Source of the DNA: an uncultured beta proteobacterium | GTDB taxonomy: Bacteria; Pseudomonadota; Gammaproteobacteria; Burkholderiales; Burkholderiaceae_C | DNA: 35,771 nucleotides | Direction: 5' to 3' | Assembly (NCBI GenBank): GCA_903822435.1 | Contig: CAIJPE010000138.1 | Span: 1 to 35,771, forward strand | Shown: positions 1-10,062 of the stretch, in pieces | Layout of the letters: each line of letters begins with the position of its first letter | Numbering within the stretch: position 1 is the first letter of the stretch | The notes under the pieces: generated by a model | Databases searched by the model: none | Told to the model about the DNA's origin: nothing | Seen by the model: only the letters and a program-made list of their open reading frames with translations | Made by a program: the position numbers and the translations under genes

Positions 1-735
1 CTGATGGACGTGCGCAGCGCCGAGTTCACCAAGTACGCGGCCAATGCGATGCTGGCCACGCGCATCAGCTTCATGAACGAGCTGGCGCTGCTGGCCGAGA
101 AGGTGGGCGCCGACATCGAGATGGTGCGCAAGGGCATCGGCAGCGACCCGCGCATCGGCACGCACTTTCTCTACCCGGGCACGGGTTACGGTGGCAGCTG
201 CTTCCCCAAGGACGTGAAGGCCCTGATCCGCACGGGACAGGACGCCGGCATGGCGCTGGGCGTGCTGCAGGCCGTGGAAGACGCCAATGAGCGGCAGAAG
301 CACGTGCTGGTTCGCAAGATCGTGGCGCGCTTCGGTGAAGACCTCTCCGGCCGCACCTTCGCCATCTGGGGCCTGGCCTTCAAGCCCAACACCGACGACA
401 TGCGCGAGGCCCCCAGCCGCGTCATCATCGACGAGCTCACCCGCCGCGGCGCCGCCGTGCGGGCCTACGACCCCGTGGCCATGGAAGAGGCCGGCCGGGT
501 GATGGCCGATCTGCCGCGCGTGCAGTTCGTCCGCACGCAGGCCGATGCGCTGGTGGGTGCGGACGCTCTGGTGCTGGTCACCGAGTGGAAGGAATTCCGC
601 AACCCCGATTTCGACGGCATCAAGGCGGCGCTCAAGGCGCCCTTGATCTTCGACGGTCGCAACATCTACGACCCGCAGCTGATGAAGCTCCAAGGTATCG
701 AGTACCACGGCATCGGCCGCCGACCCGTGGCCTGA
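1..735 (+). CDS. ugd: UDP-glucose 6-dehydrogenase, 3' part (5' end outside window)
   Basis: This enzyme oxidises UDP-glucose to UDP-glucuronate with two NAD+, supplying an acidic sugar for capsule, exopolysaccharide or LPS. Only the last 244 codons are present; the N-terminal Rossmann domain lies upstream of the window. The fragment starts in the central helical domain ([20 protein letters not shown]), carries the family's catalytic-cysteine motif [11 protein letters not shown] (Cys codon at 199-201), and continues into the C-terminal UDP-binding Rossmann domain ([20 protein letters not shown]). UDP-glucose dehydrogenase fits better than GDP-mannose dehydrogenase because of the overall motif wording and the neighbouring polysaccharide genes, but this is a family-level call. 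The gene is on the plus strand and is not part of the leftward rfb operon. No convincing intrinsic terminator follows it. Confidence 0.93.
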   Translation: MMDVRSAEFTKYAANAMLATRISFMNELALLAEKVGADIEMVRKGIGSDPRIGTHFLYPGTGYGGSCFPKDVKALIRTGQDAGMALGVLQAVEDANERQKHVLVRKIVARFGEDLSGRTFAIWGLAFKPNTDDMREAPSRVIIDELTRRGAAVRAYDPVAMEEAGRVMADLPRVQFVRTQADALVGADALVLVTEWKEFRNPDFDGIKAALKAPLIFDGRNIYDPQLMKLQGIEYHGIGRRPVA

Positions 736-852
736 GGTCACGGTTCCAGCAGGCCGAGGGGGCATGCTGGATAAATGTTCACCCCCCATCTGCGTGCCCG
801 CTGCCTTTGCGGGTACACTACGCCTGTAGATTTGAGCAAGATTGGTCTTTGA

Positions 853-1188
<336 letters not shown>

Positions 1189-1228
1189 GGCTTCAGGGTT
1201 GGCGGGCTCGCCCGCCTCTCCCCAGAAG

Positions 1229-1254
1229 ACCGCAGCCGTTGCTGCGGTTTTTTT
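1229..1254 (+). terminator. Rho-independent terminator of the cold-shock gene
   Basis: A perfect 8-bp stem (ACCGCAGC at 1229-1236, GCTGCGGT at 1241-1248) with a CGTT loop is followed by a run of T to 1254. A second hairpin without a T-run, GGCGGG-CTCG-CCCGCC (1201-1216), sits just upstream. On the minus strand the main stem is followed by TCTTCT, so it may also stop transcription arriving from rfbC, whose stop is 21 bases away. Confidence 0.9.
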
Positions 1255-1275
1255 ACGTCCTGGCGCAGCCGGCGC

Positions 1276-1851
1276 TCACTCGGCCGGCAACTCGGCCTTC
1301 GCCAGCACGGGTGCGGCCGCATCCTTGGGCGCGACGATCGGGGCACTGACGCCCGCTGGCATCGGCCACGCGATGGCGATGGCCGGGTCGTTCCACAGCA
1401 GGCTGCGTTCGCAGGCCTTGGACCACACGTCGGTCGTCTTGTAGAGGAAGTGCGTGTCGTCCTGCAGCGCCACGAAGCCGTGCGCAAAGCCGGCCGGTAT
1501 CCACAGCTGCCGCTTGTTGTCCGCGCTCAGTTCCAGCCCGAACCAGCGGCCGAAGGTGGCCGAGCGCGGGCGGATGTCGACAGCCACGTCCCAGGCGGCC
1601 CCCTGCACCACGCGCACCAGCTTGCCCTGGGCCTGCGGCGGCAGCTGGTAATGCAGCCCCCGCAGCACGCCAGCCTTGCTGCAGGAGTGGTTGTCCTGCA
1701 CGAAGCCGGGTGCCGGTGGCAGGCCCAACTCGGCCAGGCCGGCGGCGAAGCGCGGCTCGTTGAAGCTTTCGTAGAACCAGCCGCGGTCGTCACCGAAGAC
1801 GGCAGGTTCGATGATGACCACGCCCGGCAGGTCGCTGGCGATCAGCTTCAT
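1276..1851 (-). CDS. rfbC: dTDP-4-dehydrorhamnose 3,5-epimerase
   Basis: RfbC/RmlC is the third enzyme of dTDP-L-rhamnose synthesis; it inverts C3 and C5 of dTDP-4-keto-6-deoxyglucose. The 191-residue protein is of normal family length (about 180-190). It is a cupin-type fold with the family signatures FGDDRGWFYESF (19-30), QDNHS (52-56), RGLHYQ (64-69, with the catalytic-type His67), VDIR (91-94) and WIPAGFAHGF (117-126). It is the last gene of the leftward operon, 80 bases after rfbA; that gap holds a possible intergenic repeat. Together with rfbB, rfbD and rfbA it forms the complete four-enzyme rhamnose pathway. Confidence 0.96.
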   Translation of the reverse strand: MKLIASDLPGVVIIEPAVFGDDRGWFYESFNEPRFAAGLAELGLPPAPGFVQDNHSCSKAGVLRGLHYQLPPQAQGKLVRVVQGAAWDVAVDIRPRSATFGRWFGLELSADNKRQLWIPAGFAHGFVALQDDTHFLYKTTDVWSKACERSLLWNDPAIAIAWPMPAGVSAPIVAPKDAAAPVLAKAELPAE

Positions 1852-1931
1852 GTCAGTGGCGCCCGGCCGCCCGAAGACAGGGACCGTCCCCTCGGGGGGC
1901 AGGAGCGAAGCGACGTCGGGGCTGTCTCATT
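1852..1931. repeat. Possible REP-like intergenic element between rfbA and rfbC
   Basis: The 80-base gap is the only sizeable gap in an otherwise tightly packed operon. It contains small dyads (GGGACCGTCCC around 1888; CCCCTCGGGG around 1896) and a GGGGGGCAGGAGCGAAGCG run. From memory of Comamonadaceae genomes, GC-rich gap-filling elements of this style are dispersed in many copies. No second copy is present in this window, so repeat status is inference. Confidence 0.3.
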
Positions 1932-2813
1932 TCAGAAGACCTTTTCGTTGAGGACCTGGCGCAGGTACTGGCCATAGCTGTTCTTGAGCATCGGGGTCGC
2001 CAGCGCCTCGAGTTGCGCCGCGTCGATCCAGCCGGCCCGGTAGGCGATCTCCTCGGGGCAGGCCACCTTCAGGCCCTGGCGCTTCTCCAGCGTGGCGATG
2101 AACTGGCCGGCTTCCATCAAGCTGTCGTGGGTGCCGGTGTCGAGCCACGCGTAGCCGCGGCCCATGATCTCGACATCGAGTTCGCCCTGGCGCAGGTACT
2201 GTGCGTTGACCTCGGTGATCTCGAGCTCGCCGCGCGCACTGGGCGCGATGGCCGCCGCGATGTCGCAGACCTGCTCGTCGTAGAAGTACAGGCCCGTGAC
2301 GGCGTAGTTGCTCTTGGGCGCCTTGGGCTTTTCCTCGATGCTCAGGGCGCGCTTGTGGGCATCGAAGGCCACCACGCCGTAGCGCTCGGGATCGTGCACG
2401 TGATAAGCGAACACCGTGGCACCCTTGCGCGCCGCGTCGGCACGGGCGAGCAGCTGCGCAAAGTCATGGCCGTAGAAGATGTTGTCGCCCAGTACCAGTG
2501 CGCTGGGCTGGCCGGCCACGAAATTGCGGCCGAGGATGAAGGCCTGCGCCAGGCCGTCGGGGCTGGGCTGCACGCAGTAGCTCAACTGCATGCCCCAGCG
2601 GCTGCCGTCGCCCAGCAGGGCCTGGAACCGCGGCGTGTCCTGCGGCGTGCTGATGATCAGCACCTCGCGCATGCCGGCCAGCATCAGCGTGGCCAAGGGG
2701 TAGTACACCATCGGCTTGTCGTACACGGGCAGCAGCTGCTTGCTGATGGCCAGGGTGGCCGGGTGCAGCCGTGTGCCGGAGCCGCCTGCCAGGATGATGC
2801 CTTTGCGTTGCAT
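1932..2813 (-). CDS. rfbA: Glucose-1-phosphate thymidylyltransferase
   Basis: RfbA/RmlA joins dTTP and glucose-1-phosphate to give dTDP-glucose, the first step to dTDP-rhamnose. The 293-residue protein has the nucleotidyltransferase signature GGSGTRLHP at residues 10-18, then [17 protein letters not shown], and further on the family motifs LGDNIFYGH and [19 protein letters not shown]. The start at 2813 is chosen because the signature follows directly and GGAAGG lies about 8 bases upstream; the reading frame stays open further upstream but that part overlaps rfbD and has no conserved sequence. It follows rfbD after 20 bases in the leftward operon. Confidence 0.96.
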   Translation of the reverse strand: MQRKGIILAGGSGTRLHPATLAISKQLLPVYDKPMVYYPLATLMLAGMREVLIISTPQDTPRFQALLGDGSRWGMQLSYCVQPSPDGLAQAFILGRNFVAGQPSALVLGDNIFYGHDFAQLLARADAARKGATVFAYHVHDPERYGVVAFDAHKRALSIEEKPKAPKSNYAVTGLYFYDEQVCDIAAAIAPSARGELEITEVNAQYLRQGELDVEIMGRGYAWLDTGTHDSLMEAGQFIATLEKRQGLKVACPEEIAYRAGWIDAAQLEALATPMLKNSYGQYLRQVLNEKVF

Positions 2814-2833
2814 GGGGGAGCCTTCCAGGGGGT

Positions 2834-3733
2834 TCAGCGGGCCAGGACTTCGGTGAGCATGCGCTCGACACCCGCCTGCCAATCGGGCAAGTTGAGCCCG
2901 AAAGCCGACCGCAGCTTGGTGGTGTCCAGGCGCGAATTCAGCGGCCGGCGGGCCGGCGTCGGATAGGCGCTGGTGGGGATCGGGCGGACGGCGTCGGCCG
3001 CCACCTTGATGGGCACGCCGTGCGAACGCGCCCATTCGATGACGTAGCTGGCGTATCCGTGCCAATGCGTGTGGCCGCCCGCCACGCAGTGGTAGGTGCC
3101 GCCCAGCGCGGGCTCGGCCCGCACGCGCTGCAGGGCGTGCGCCGTGACGTCGGCGAGCATCTCGGCCCCGGTGGGTGCGCCGATCTGGTCGCTGATCACG
3201 TTCAGGGCATCGCGCTCGGCCGCCAGGCGCAGCATGGTCCGCGCGAAGTTGCCGCCGCGGGCGGCATAGACCCAGCTGGTGCGCAGGATCAGGTGGTTGC
3301 AGCCGCTGGCTCGCACCAGGTCTTCGCCTTCCAGCTTGGTCAGGCCATAGACGCTCAGCGGCCCCGTGGCTGCGTCTTCCGTGCGGGGTTGGTCGCCGCT
3401 GCCATCGAAGACGTAGTCGGTGCTGTAGTGCACCAGCAGTGCGCCGGTGGTGGCCGCTTCACGGGCCAGCACGCCGGGCGAGGTGGCGTTCAGCGCCCGC
3501 GCCACTTCGGGCTCGCTTTCGGCCCTGTCTACGGCCGTGTGCGCTGCCGAGTTGACGATGACATCCGGCCGGACGGTGCGCAGCAGCGGCAGCAGCGAAT
3601 CGGGTTGGGAGAAGTCGGCCTTCAGCGCGCCGGGGCTGTCGAAGTCGCAGGCCACCACCTCGCCCAGGACTGCCAGCGAGCGCTGCAGCTCCCAGCCGAC
3701 CTGGCCGTTCTTGCCCAGCAGCAGGATCTTCAT
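2834..3733 (-). CDS. rfbD: dTDP-4-dehydrorhamnose reductase
   Basis: RfbD/RmlD reduces dTDP-4-keto-L-rhamnose to dTDP-L-rhamnose with NAD(P)H. The 299-residue protein is a short-chain dehydrogenase with the cofactor motif GKNGQVG (7-13), STDYVFDG (104-111) and the catalytic YxxxK pair Tyr129/Lys133 (YGLTK). Length is normal for the family. It lies 16 bases after rfbB and 20 bases before rfbA in the leftward operon, in the common rfbBDAC order. ATG start; no unusual features. Confidence 0.96.
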   Translation of the reverse strand: MKILLLGKNGQVGWELQRSLAVLGEVVACDFDSPGALKADFSQPDSLLPLLRTVRPDVIVNSAAHTAVDRAESEPEVARALNATSPGVLAREAATTGALLVHYSTDYVFDGSGDQPRTEDAATGPLSVYGLTKLEGEDLVRASGCNHLILRTSWVYAARGGNFARTMLRLAAERDALNVISDQIGAPTGAEMLADVTAHALQRVRAEPALGGTYHCVAGGHTHWHGYASYVIEWARSHGVPIKVAADAVRPIPTSAYPTPARRPLNSRLDTTKLRSAFGLNLPDWQAGVERMLTEVLAR

Positions 3734-3749
3734 GGCAGCGCGGTCCTGG

Positions 3750-4811
3750 TCAACGTGCGGTGTAGTTGGTGGCCAGCCAGTCGCGGTAGCCGCCGCTCAG
3801 CACGCTGGCCACCCAGTCGCCATGGGCCAGGTACCACTGCACCGTCTTGCGGATGCCGGTCTCGAAGGTCTCGGCGGGCCGCCAGCCCAGTTCGCGTTCG
3901 ATCTTGCGGGCGTCGATGGCGTAGCGGCGGTCGTGGCCCGGCCGGTCCTTCACGTGGGTGATGAGCCGCGTGTAGGGGCCGTCGGCGCCGGGCCGCAATT
4001 CATCGAGCAGGGCACACACGATGTGCACGATCTGCCGGTTGGTCTGCTCGTTCCAGCCGCCGATGTTGTAGGTCTCGCCCACCCGGCCGCGCGCCAGCAC
4101 TTCGCGGATGGCGCTGCAGTGGTCGCCCACGTAGAGCCAGTCCCGGACCTGCAGGCCGTCGCCGTAGATCGGCAGCGGCTTGCCGGCCAGGGCGTTGACG
4201 ATCATCAGCGGGATCAGCTTCTCGGGGAAGTGATAGGGCCCGTAGTTGTTGCTGCAATTGGTGGTGAGCACCGGCAGGCCGTAGGTGTGGTGCCAGGCCC
4301 GCACGAGGTGGTCGCTGGCGGCCTTGCTGGCCGAGTACGGGCTGTTGGGCTCGTAGGGGTGCGTTTCGGTGAAGGCGGGCGCATCGGCGGCCAGGCTGCC
4401 GTAGACCTCGTCGGTGCTGACGTGGTGGAAGCGGAAGGCGGCCTTTTCGGGCTCGGGCAGCGCGTTCCAGTGGCCGCGTACCGCTTCCAGCAGGTTGAAA
4501 GTGCCTTCGACGTTGGTCTTGATGAAGGCGCCCGGGCCGTGGATGCTGCGGTCGACGTGGCTCTCGGCGGCGAAATGCAGCACGGCGCGCGGCCGGTGCC
4601 CGGCCAGCAGGCGGTCGAGCAGGGCTCTGTCGCCGATGTCGCCCTGCACGAAGATGTGCCGGGCGTCGCCCTTGAGCGAGGCCAGGTTCTGCAGGTTGCC
4701 CGCATAGGTCAGCGCGTCGAGGTTCAGCACCGGCTCGTCGGATTGCGCCAGCCAGTCCAGGACGAAGTTGCTGCCGATGAAGCCGGCGCCGCCGGTGACG
4801 AGGATGGTCAT
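3750..4811 (-). CDS. rfbB: dTDP-glucose 4,6-dehydratase
   Basis: RfbB/RmlB converts dTDP-glucose to dTDP-4-keto-6-deoxyglucose. The 353-residue protein is an extended short-chain dehydrogenase with bound [15 protein letters not shown] (6-17), STDEVYG (132-138, with the dehydratase triad Thr133-Asp134-Glu135) and YSASK (Tyr159/Lys163). The start at 4811 is the first residue of the Rossmann motif. Its ATG overlaps the TGA of manC by four bases (ATGA at 4811-4808), so translation is probably coupled. The reading frame remains open upstream, antiparallel to nothing conserved, and that extension was discarded. Confidence 0.97.
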   Translation of the reverse strand: MTILVTGGAGFIGSNFVLDWLAQSDEPVLNLDALTYAGNLQNLASLKGDARHIFVQGDIGDRALLDRLLAGHRPRAVLHFAAESHVDRSIHGPGAFIKTNVEGTFNLLEAVRGHWNALPEPEKAAFRFHHVSTDEVYGSLAADAPAFTETHPYEPNSPYSASKAASDHLVRAWHHTYGLPVLTTNCSNNYGPYHFPEKLIPLMIVNALAGKPLPIYGDGLQVRDWLYVGDHCSAIREVLARGRVGETYNIGGWNEQTNRQIVHIVCALLDELRPGADGPYTRLITHVKDRPGHDRRYAIDARKIERELGWRPAETFETGIRKTVQWYLAHGDWVASVLSGGYRDWLATNYTAR

Positions 4812-6253
4812 TTCGCGGGCACTCTGCCGTAGGTGTCTTCGAACCGGACGATGTCGTCCTCGCCCAGGTAGCTGCCGGACTGCACCTCGATGATCTCCAG
4901 CGGCATCTTTCCCGGGTTGCGCAGGCGGTGTGTCTGGCCCAGCGGTATGTAGGTACTCTGGTTCTCGGTGAGCATGATGACCTTGTCGCCGTTGGTGACC
5001 TCGGCCGTTCCGCTGACCACGATCCAGTGTTCGGCGCGGTGATGGTGCATCTGCAGGCTCAGCGAAGCGCCGGGCTTGACCAGGATGCGCTTGACCTGGT
5101 GACGCGGGCCGTTGTCGAGGCTGTCGTACCAGCCCCACGGGCGGTGCACCTTGCGGTGCAGCGCCTGCTCGCCGCGCTGCTCGCGACCCAGGTGGTTCAC
5201 GATGTTCTTGACGTCCTGGCTGCGCTCACGGCTGGCCACCAGCACGGCGTCGGGGGTTTCGACCACCACCACGTCCTGCAGGCCCACCACGCCCACCAGG
5301 CGGCTGGTGGCGTGCACGAGCGTGTTGCGGCTGTCGCTGACGATGGCGTCGCCGACACTGGCGTTGCCGTCGGTGTCCTTCTCGGCCACCTGCCACACGG
5401 CTTCCCAGGCGCCCAGGTCGTTCCATCCGGCCGCCAGGGGCTGCATCCGGATGTCGAAGACCCCCGGGCACTGCTCCATCACCGCATAGTCCACGGATTC
5501 GCTGGGTACCCGCGCGAAGTCGGCCTTGGAAGGCCGCACGAAGTGGCCGTCCTTGCTGTCGTCCTGTGTGCGTGAGGCCCATGCGGTTCGGCAGGCCGCG
5601 GCAATGTCGGGCCTGAAGTGTTCCAGCGCGGCCAGCCACACCGAGGCCTTGAGCACGAACATCCCCGCATTCCAGTAGTAACCGCCTTCGGCCAGGTAGC
5701 CAGTGGCCGTGGCCAGGTCGGGCTTTTCGACGAAGCGAGCCACCTTCGGGCCATCGGCCCGGATATAGCCGTAGCCGGTCTCCGGCCGGTCTGGCGTGAT
5801 GCCCAGGATCGCGATGGCGCCGTCGGCTGCCATCGCCACGGCGCTGCGCAGGGCCGTCGTGAAGGCCGCGGCATCGGTGACGGTCTGGTCCGCCGGCGTC
5901 ACCACCAGCACCGGATCGCCACCGTCTTCCTGCGCCTGCAGGGCTGCCAGGGTCACGGCCGGCGCGGTGTTGCGGCCCATCGGCTCCAGCAGCACGGCGC
6001 CCGGTTCGATCTTCAGTTCGCGCAACTGGTCGAGCACCAGGAAGCGGTGTTCCTCGTTGCCCACCACCAGCGGCGCAGCGACCTCGATGTGCTCGTCGCC
6101 CAGGCCTTGCAGCCGCGTGACGGCCTGCTGGAACAGGCTGCTGTTGCCCGAGAGCACCAGGAACTGCTTGGGGAAGCCCGAACGCGACAGCGGCCACAGC
6201 CGCGTGCCGGAACCGCCGGCCATGATGACGGGGAGGACGCGGGTCTTGCTCAT
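4808..6253 (-). CDS. manC: Mannose-1-phosphate guanylyltransferase / mannose-6-phosphate isomerase
   Basis: A bifunctional 481-residue enzyme of the ManC/AlgA/CpsB type. The N-terminal nucleotidyltransferase domain (about 1-280; [20 protein letters not shown] at 13-32) makes GDP-mannose from GTP and mannose-1-phosphate. The C-terminal cupin domain (about the last 130 residues, with [18 protein letters not shown]) is the type II phosphomannose isomerase that supplies mannose-6-phosphate. The start at 6253 gives the conserved N-terminus and overlaps the galE stop by four bases (ATGA). A phosphomannomutase, needed between the two reactions, is not in the window. Context points to mannose in the same exopolysaccharide. 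Confidence 0.95.
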   Translation of the reverse strand: MSKTRVLPVIMAGGSGTRLWPLSRSGFPKQFLVLSGNSSLFQQAVTRLQGLGDEHIEVAAPLVVGNEEHRFLVLDQLRELKIEPGAVLLEPMGRNTAPAVTLAALQAQEDGGDPVLVVTPADQTVTDAAAFTTALRSAVAMAADGAIAILGITPDRPETGYGYIRADGPKVARFVEKPDLATATGYLAEGGYYWNAGMFVLKASVWLAALEHFRPDIAAACRTAWASRTQDDSKDGHFVRPSKADFARVPSESVDYAVMEQCPGVFDIRMQPLAAGWNDLGAWEAVWQVAEKDTDGNASVGDAIVSDSRNTLVHATSRLVGVVGLQDVVVVETPDAVLVASRERSQDVKNIVNHLGREQRGEQALHRKVHRPWGWYDSLDNGPRHQVKRILVKPGASLSLQMHHHRAEHWIVVSGTAEVTNGDKVIMLTENQSTYIPLGQTHRLRNPGKMPLEIIEVQSGSYLGEDDIVRFEDTYGRVPAK

Positions 6254-7269
6254 GATGTAAATCCCTGGGGGTTCATGGATTGCCAGCGCCAGCTGTCCTC
6301 GCACATGCGGGCCAGGTCGTGGCGGGCGCTCCAGCCGAGCAGCGCACGGGCCAGCGAAGGGTCTGCCCAGCAGGCGGCCACGTCGCCGGGCCGGCGGCCG
6401 AGGATCCGGTAAGGCACCGGCCGGCCGCTGGCCTTCGCGAAGGCCGCCACCACGTCGAGCACGCTGCAGCCGTTGCCGGTGCCGAGATTGACAGTGAAGG
6501 AGCCCGGGCTGTCGAAGAGACGGCGCAAGGCGGCCACGTGCCCCTCGGCCAGGTCGACGACGTGGATGTAGTCGCGCACGCCGGTGCCGTCCGGCGTCGG
6601 GTAGTCGTTGCCGTACACCGACAGCTCGGGCCGGCGGCCCACGGCCACCTGCGCCACGTAAGGCATCAGGTTGTTGGGGGTGCCGCGCGGGTCTTCTCCG
6701 ATGCGGCCGCTTTCGTGCGCGCCCACCGGGTTGAAGTAGCGCAGGCAGGCGGTCTGCCAGGCGGCATCGGCGTGGCCCAGGTCACGCAGGATCTGCTCGC
6801 CCATGAGCTTGGTCTGGCCGTAGGGGTTGGTGGCCGACAGGGCGGCGTCTTCGTGCAGGGGCAATCGCTCGGGTTGGCCGTACACGGTGGCGCTCGAACT
6901 GAAGACGAAGCGGCGCGCACCATGGCGCTGCAGCGCGGCGCAGACGGTGAGCAGGCCGCCGAGGTTGTTGGCGTAGTAGGCCAGAGGCTGGGCCGTCGAT
7001 TCACCCACGGCCTTGAACGCGGCGAAGTGCACGCAGGCGTCCACCTTGTGGCGCGCGAGGATGGCCTCGACCGCCGCCGCATCGCACACGTTGGCCTGCT
7101 CGAAGACCGGTGCCTGGCCGGACAGCACCTGCAGGCGTTTGAGCACCTCGGGCGAACTGTTGGAGAAGTCATCCACGCCGACGACCGAAAATCCGGCGGC
7201 CTGCAAGGCCAGCCAGGTGTGCGACGCGATGTAGCCGGTGGCGCCCGTCAGCAGGACAGTGGGCTTCAT
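6250..7269 (-). CDS. galE: UDP-glucose 4-epimerase
   Basis: GalE interconverts UDP-glucose and UDP-galactose using tightly bound NAD+. The 339-residue protein is of normal length, with the Rossmann motif GATGYIA (9-15), SSSATVYG (124-131) and the catalytic Tyr150/Lys154 (YGQTK). The RYFNPVGAH and NNLMPYVAQVA segments are typical of GalE and not of the 4,6-dehydratases. The start at 7269 overlaps the stop of the upstream barrel gene by four bases (ATGA), and its own stop overlaps manC in the same way. A role in providing galactose for the operon's polysaccharide is inferred from context. Confidence 0.95.
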   Translation of the reverse strand: MKPTVLLTGATGYIASHTWLALQAAGFSVVGVDDFSNSSPEVLKRLQVLSGQAPVFEQANVCDAAAVEAILARHKVDACVHFAAFKAVGESTAQPLAYYANNLGGLLTVCAALQRHGARRFVFSSSATVYGQPERLPLHEDAALSATNPYGQTKLMGEQILRDLGHADAAWQTACLRYFNPVGAHESGRIGEDPRGTPNNLMPYVAQVAVGRRPELSVYGNDYPTPDGTGVRDYIHVVDLAEGHVAALRRLFDSPGSFTVNLGTGNGCSVLDVVAAFAKASGRPVPYRILGRRPGDVAACWADPSLARALLGWSARHDLARMCEDSWRWQSMNPQGFTS

Positions 7270-8534
7270 TGCTGAAGCTGGAACTGGCCGTAGCAGCCGA
7301 TGGTGTTGTCGCGCAGGGGCACGCCCAGCTCGCCGCCGGCGCTCCGGTTTTCGGTGCTGAGGTCGCAACCCACGAGAACGCTGCGCAGCGGCGCCCACCG
7401 AGCGCCCAGCGACAGCACCGTGCTCGTGTCTCGTCCGGTCTGGTTGAGGTCGATGAGCGAGATGGTGTTCGTGAGCTTCCGATCGGTCACCTGCACGGCC
7501 GCGGTGGCGGCGATCTTGCCGCTGACGTCGTAGTCGGCCTGCACGCGCACGCTGTTGTTGAGCTGGGTGTAGTCGGAAGCGCCGGGGACCCCGAAGAGTT
7601 GCACCGCGTAGGAGTTCTGGCCGGTGTCCCTCGTGTAGCGGCTGGTGAATTTCACCCTGCCGGCCGGCTGCCACGTCCAGCCGATCGTGCCCGTCAGGCC
7701 CGAGAAATCGCGCGCCTGATTCAGGTCATACGAGGTCTTGCCGAGGCTGACGCGCGCATCGAAGGCGCTGGTGCCGGCCGGTTGCAGGTTGGCGGTCAGG
7801 TCGACCCCGGTCTGCTTGTATCGATCGGCCTGGAAGCTGCCGTCGTTGTTGGTCACGAACTTCGGGTAGCGGCCCCGGGTCTCGCTCAGACTCAGGCCGA
7901 AGGTGGTGCTGGCCCGGGGCGACCAGCGTACGCCGATGGAGCCGTTGTCCTGCTCGAAATCCAGCGCCTTGACCGAGGGCGTATCCAGCGAGTTCGTCAC
8001 CTGACGGTGCCCGATGCTGGCGACCAGGCTGTACTCGGTGACCAGGCCGACGTTGACCGTGGCGCCGATCCCGGTCGTGTCCTGCAGGTTCTTCTCGGTC
8101 AGCAGGCCGATCCCTGCCGTGTTGAAGCTGGCCAGCGACCGGTTGGCCGTGGCCGACAGGGAGCCCGAGATGCGGTCGATGGTGGACCAGTCGAGCCCGG
8201 CGCTCAGTGTGTAGCCCTGGTTGTTGTAGAGCGTGTTGTTGGTGTAGCGCGTGTCGCGCACGGAGACGTTGGCGTAGGCGCGCTGGCGTCCGAAAGGCTG
8301 GTCGAAACCCGCCAGCAGCGAGGCCTGCGTGGTGGTGTCGGCCTTGGTCTGGCCGGAACCCGCTTGCTGGTCGTTGCCCAGGCGCAGCAGGTTCGAGTCG
8401 TGGGACGCACCCAGCGACGCGCCGATGTAGTAAGGGCTCTGTTGCGCTTGGGAAACCGCAGGTGTCAGCGCGGCAGCGGCCAGGGCCAATGCGGCCAGCG
8501 GGCCGCCGAGGTGGGTGTTTCGGGCGGGATTCAT
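7266..8534 (-). CDS. epsL: EpsL-like outer-membrane beta-barrel protein of an exopolysaccharide operon
   Basis: A 422-residue secreted protein. A Sec signal peptide (PLAALALAAAALTPAVSQAQ, cleavage probably near residue 31) is followed by alternating polar/apolar strands typical of an outer-membrane barrel, for example YANVSVRDTRYTNN and GIGATVNVGLVTEYSLVA, and it ends in GCYGQFQLQQ. This resembles the EpsL family seen next to EpsB/WcaJ-type transferases in betaproteobacterial exopolysaccharide clusters. Its molecular role is not settled; export or anchoring of polymer at the outer membrane is the usual guess. The start has CGGAGGCG about 9 bases upstream. It lies 18 bases after the transferase gene and overlaps galE. 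Confidence 0.75.
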   Translation of the reverse strand: MNPARNTHLGGPLAALALAAAALTPAVSQAQQSPYYIGASLGASHDSNLLRLGNDQQAGSGQTKADTTTQASLLAGFDQPFGRQRAYANVSVRDTRYTNNTLYNNQGYTLSAGLDWSTIDRISGSLSATANRSLASFNTAGIGLLTEKNLQDTTGIGATVNVGLVTEYSLVASIGHRQVTNSLDTPSVKALDFEQDNGSIGVRWSPRASTTFGLSLSETRGRYPKFVTNNDGSFQADRYKQTGVDLTANLQPAGTSAFDARVSLGKTSYDLNQARDFSGLTGTIGWTWQPAGRVKFTSRYTRDTGQNSYAVQLFGVPGASDYTQLNNSVRVQADYDVSGKIAATAAVQVTDRKLTNTISLIDLNQTGRDTSTVLSLGARWAPLRSVLVGCDLSTENRSAGGELGVPLRDNTIGCYGQFQLQQ

Positions 8535-8552
8535 GCGTTTCGCCTCCGGGGT

Positions 8553-9947
8553 TCAGTACGCATTTCGATCGAAGAATACGAGCTTGATGGTACGGGCGAT
8601 GATCTGAAGGTCCAGCCCCAAGGACCAGTTGCGCAGGTATTCGAGGTCGTACTCCACGCGGGCCTGCATCTTCTCGATGGTGTCGGTCTCGCCGCGGTGC
8701 CCGTGGATCTGTGCCCAGCCGGTGATGCCCGGCTTGACCTTGTGGCGCACCATGTAGGCCTTGATGAGCTGCCGGTACATCTCGTTGTGGGCCACGGCGT
8801 GCGGGCGCGGCCCGACGATGCTCATGCGGCCCTGGAGCACGTTGATGAACTGCGGCAATTCGTCCAGCGAGGTCCTGCGCAGGAAGGCACCCAGCGGGGT
8901 GATGCGGGGATCGTCCTTGGTGGCCTGCTGCACCACCGCGCCGTCGTCCTGCGTTCGCATCGAGCGGAACTTGTAGACGATGATCTCCTCGCCGTCCAGG
9001 CCGTTGCGCCGTTGCCTGAAGATGGCCGGGCCCGGCGAGGTCATCCTCACGCCCAGGGCGATGATGATGAGAAGCGGCGAGATCAGCATCACGATCAGGA
9101 CCGCCAGGACCAGGTCGGAAATGCGCTTGACCAGGCGGTTGGTGCCCGTGAAGGGTGTCTCGCACAGGCCCACCACCGGCACACCGTTCATGTCCTGCAG
9201 GCGGCCCTGGATGATGCTGATGCCGAAGACGTCGGGCACGAAGAACACGCTGGCGGTGGTGCCCTGCACCTGCTCGAGCAACTCGACGATGCGGGGCTGC
9301 GAGCCCAGCGGCAGGGTGATGTAGACCTCCTGCACGCCTTGCTCCCGCACATAGGGGGCCACCTGCTTGAGGTTGCCCAAACGCGACAGCGTGGCCTCGG
9401 AATCGACACGATCGTCGGCACGATCGTCGAAGTAGCCGAGAAACAGCAGCCCGGCGTCACCGCGGGCCTGGAAGGCCCGCGACACCTTCACGCCGAGGGC
9501 TCCTGCCCCCACCACCACCGCCTTGCGCCGGTTCTCGGGCAGGCTGGACAGGCGGCGCAACACCGTGCGCCCACTGAAAAAGGCCAGCCATTGGCCCAAG
9601 GGCGTCGCCACTGCCCACCAGACAAGCACCTGGGGATTGAACAATTGCAGGCTGCGGGTCGCATAACCGCACAACGCCAGGATCGCCAGCAGGCTCATCC
9701 AGGAGGTGAAAACCTCCACGGCCGTGTTCAGCGTGCGGTCCCAGAAGCGGTTGCGCCCAGGGAAGGTCAGCGCAAAGATCAGCAGGCACAGCGTGAGGTC
9801 CGAGCGCCCGATGGGCTCATCGAATGCGGCCGACACCACCAGGAAGACGAAGACCGTGAGCGATGGCTCGAGAAACGCAGCGATCAGCGAGGTCACCGAT
9901 TGCGGTGCGCTGAAAAAGGTTCGCTTGTATCCTCGGTCTTCGAACAT
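8553..9947 (-). CDS. Undecaprenyl-phosphate glucose phosphotransferase (WcaJ/EpsB type)
   Basis: A 464-residue polyisoprenyl-phosphate hexose-1-phosphate transferase, which moves a sugar-1-phosphate from a UDP-sugar to undecaprenyl phosphate in the inner membrane and so starts repeat-unit assembly. The N-terminal third has several membrane segments (LTVFVFLVVSAAF, SWMSLLAILALCGYA, LVWWAVATPLGQWLAFF). A Rossmann-like CoA_binding_3 region follows (VVVGAGALG), then a re-entrant hydrophobic helix (LVLAVLIVMLISPLLIIIAL), and the catalytic core with KFRSMR, LRRTSLDELPQ, MSIVGPRPHA and KPGITGWAQ. It is the first gene of the leftward operon. The exact sugar (glucose or galactose) cannot be told. No clear Shine-Dalgarno or promoter was found upstream. 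Confidence 0.9.
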   Translation of the reverse strand: MFEDRGYKRTFFSAPQSVTSLIAAFLEPSLTVFVFLVVSAAFDEPIGRSDLTLCLLIFALTFPGRNRFWDRTLNTAVEVFTSWMSLLAILALCGYATRSLQLFNPQVLVWWAVATPLGQWLAFFSGRTVLRRLSSLPENRRKAVVVGAGALGVKVSRAFQARGDAGLLFLGYFDDRADDRVDSEATLSRLGNLKQVAPYVREQGVQEVYITLPLGSQPRIVELLEQVQGTTASVFFVPDVFGISIIQGRLQDMNGVPVVGLCETPFTGTNRLVKRISDLVLAVLIVMLISPLLIIIALGVRMTSPGPAIFRQRRNGLDGEEIIVYKFRSMRTQDDGAVVQQATKDDPRITPLGAFLRRTSLDELPQFINVLQGRMSIVGPRPHAVAHNEMYRQLIKAYMVRHKVKPGITGWAQIHGHRGETDTIEKMQARVEYDLEYLRNWSLGLDLQIIARTIKLVFFDRNAY

Positions 9948-10062
9948 CGTTGGCAGGCAGTGCAGCAGTCCGAGGCGGCGTCAGGCGAAGGCCCAAAAAA
10001 AGTCTGGATCCTCACGGTCGATGTTCGACGCACCGCACGGCAAGCTGCGGATTCTCCCTCAA

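Noticed and set aside
758..787. GGGGG/CCCCC pairing after ugd as a terminator
   Set aside because: The stem is only five bases with a 19-base loop and no T-run follows.
9990..10000. A run of seven A (T on the minus strand) upstream of the transferase gene
   Set aside because: No hairpin adjoins it on either strand in the right orientation, so it is not called a terminator, and no promoter elements fit around it.
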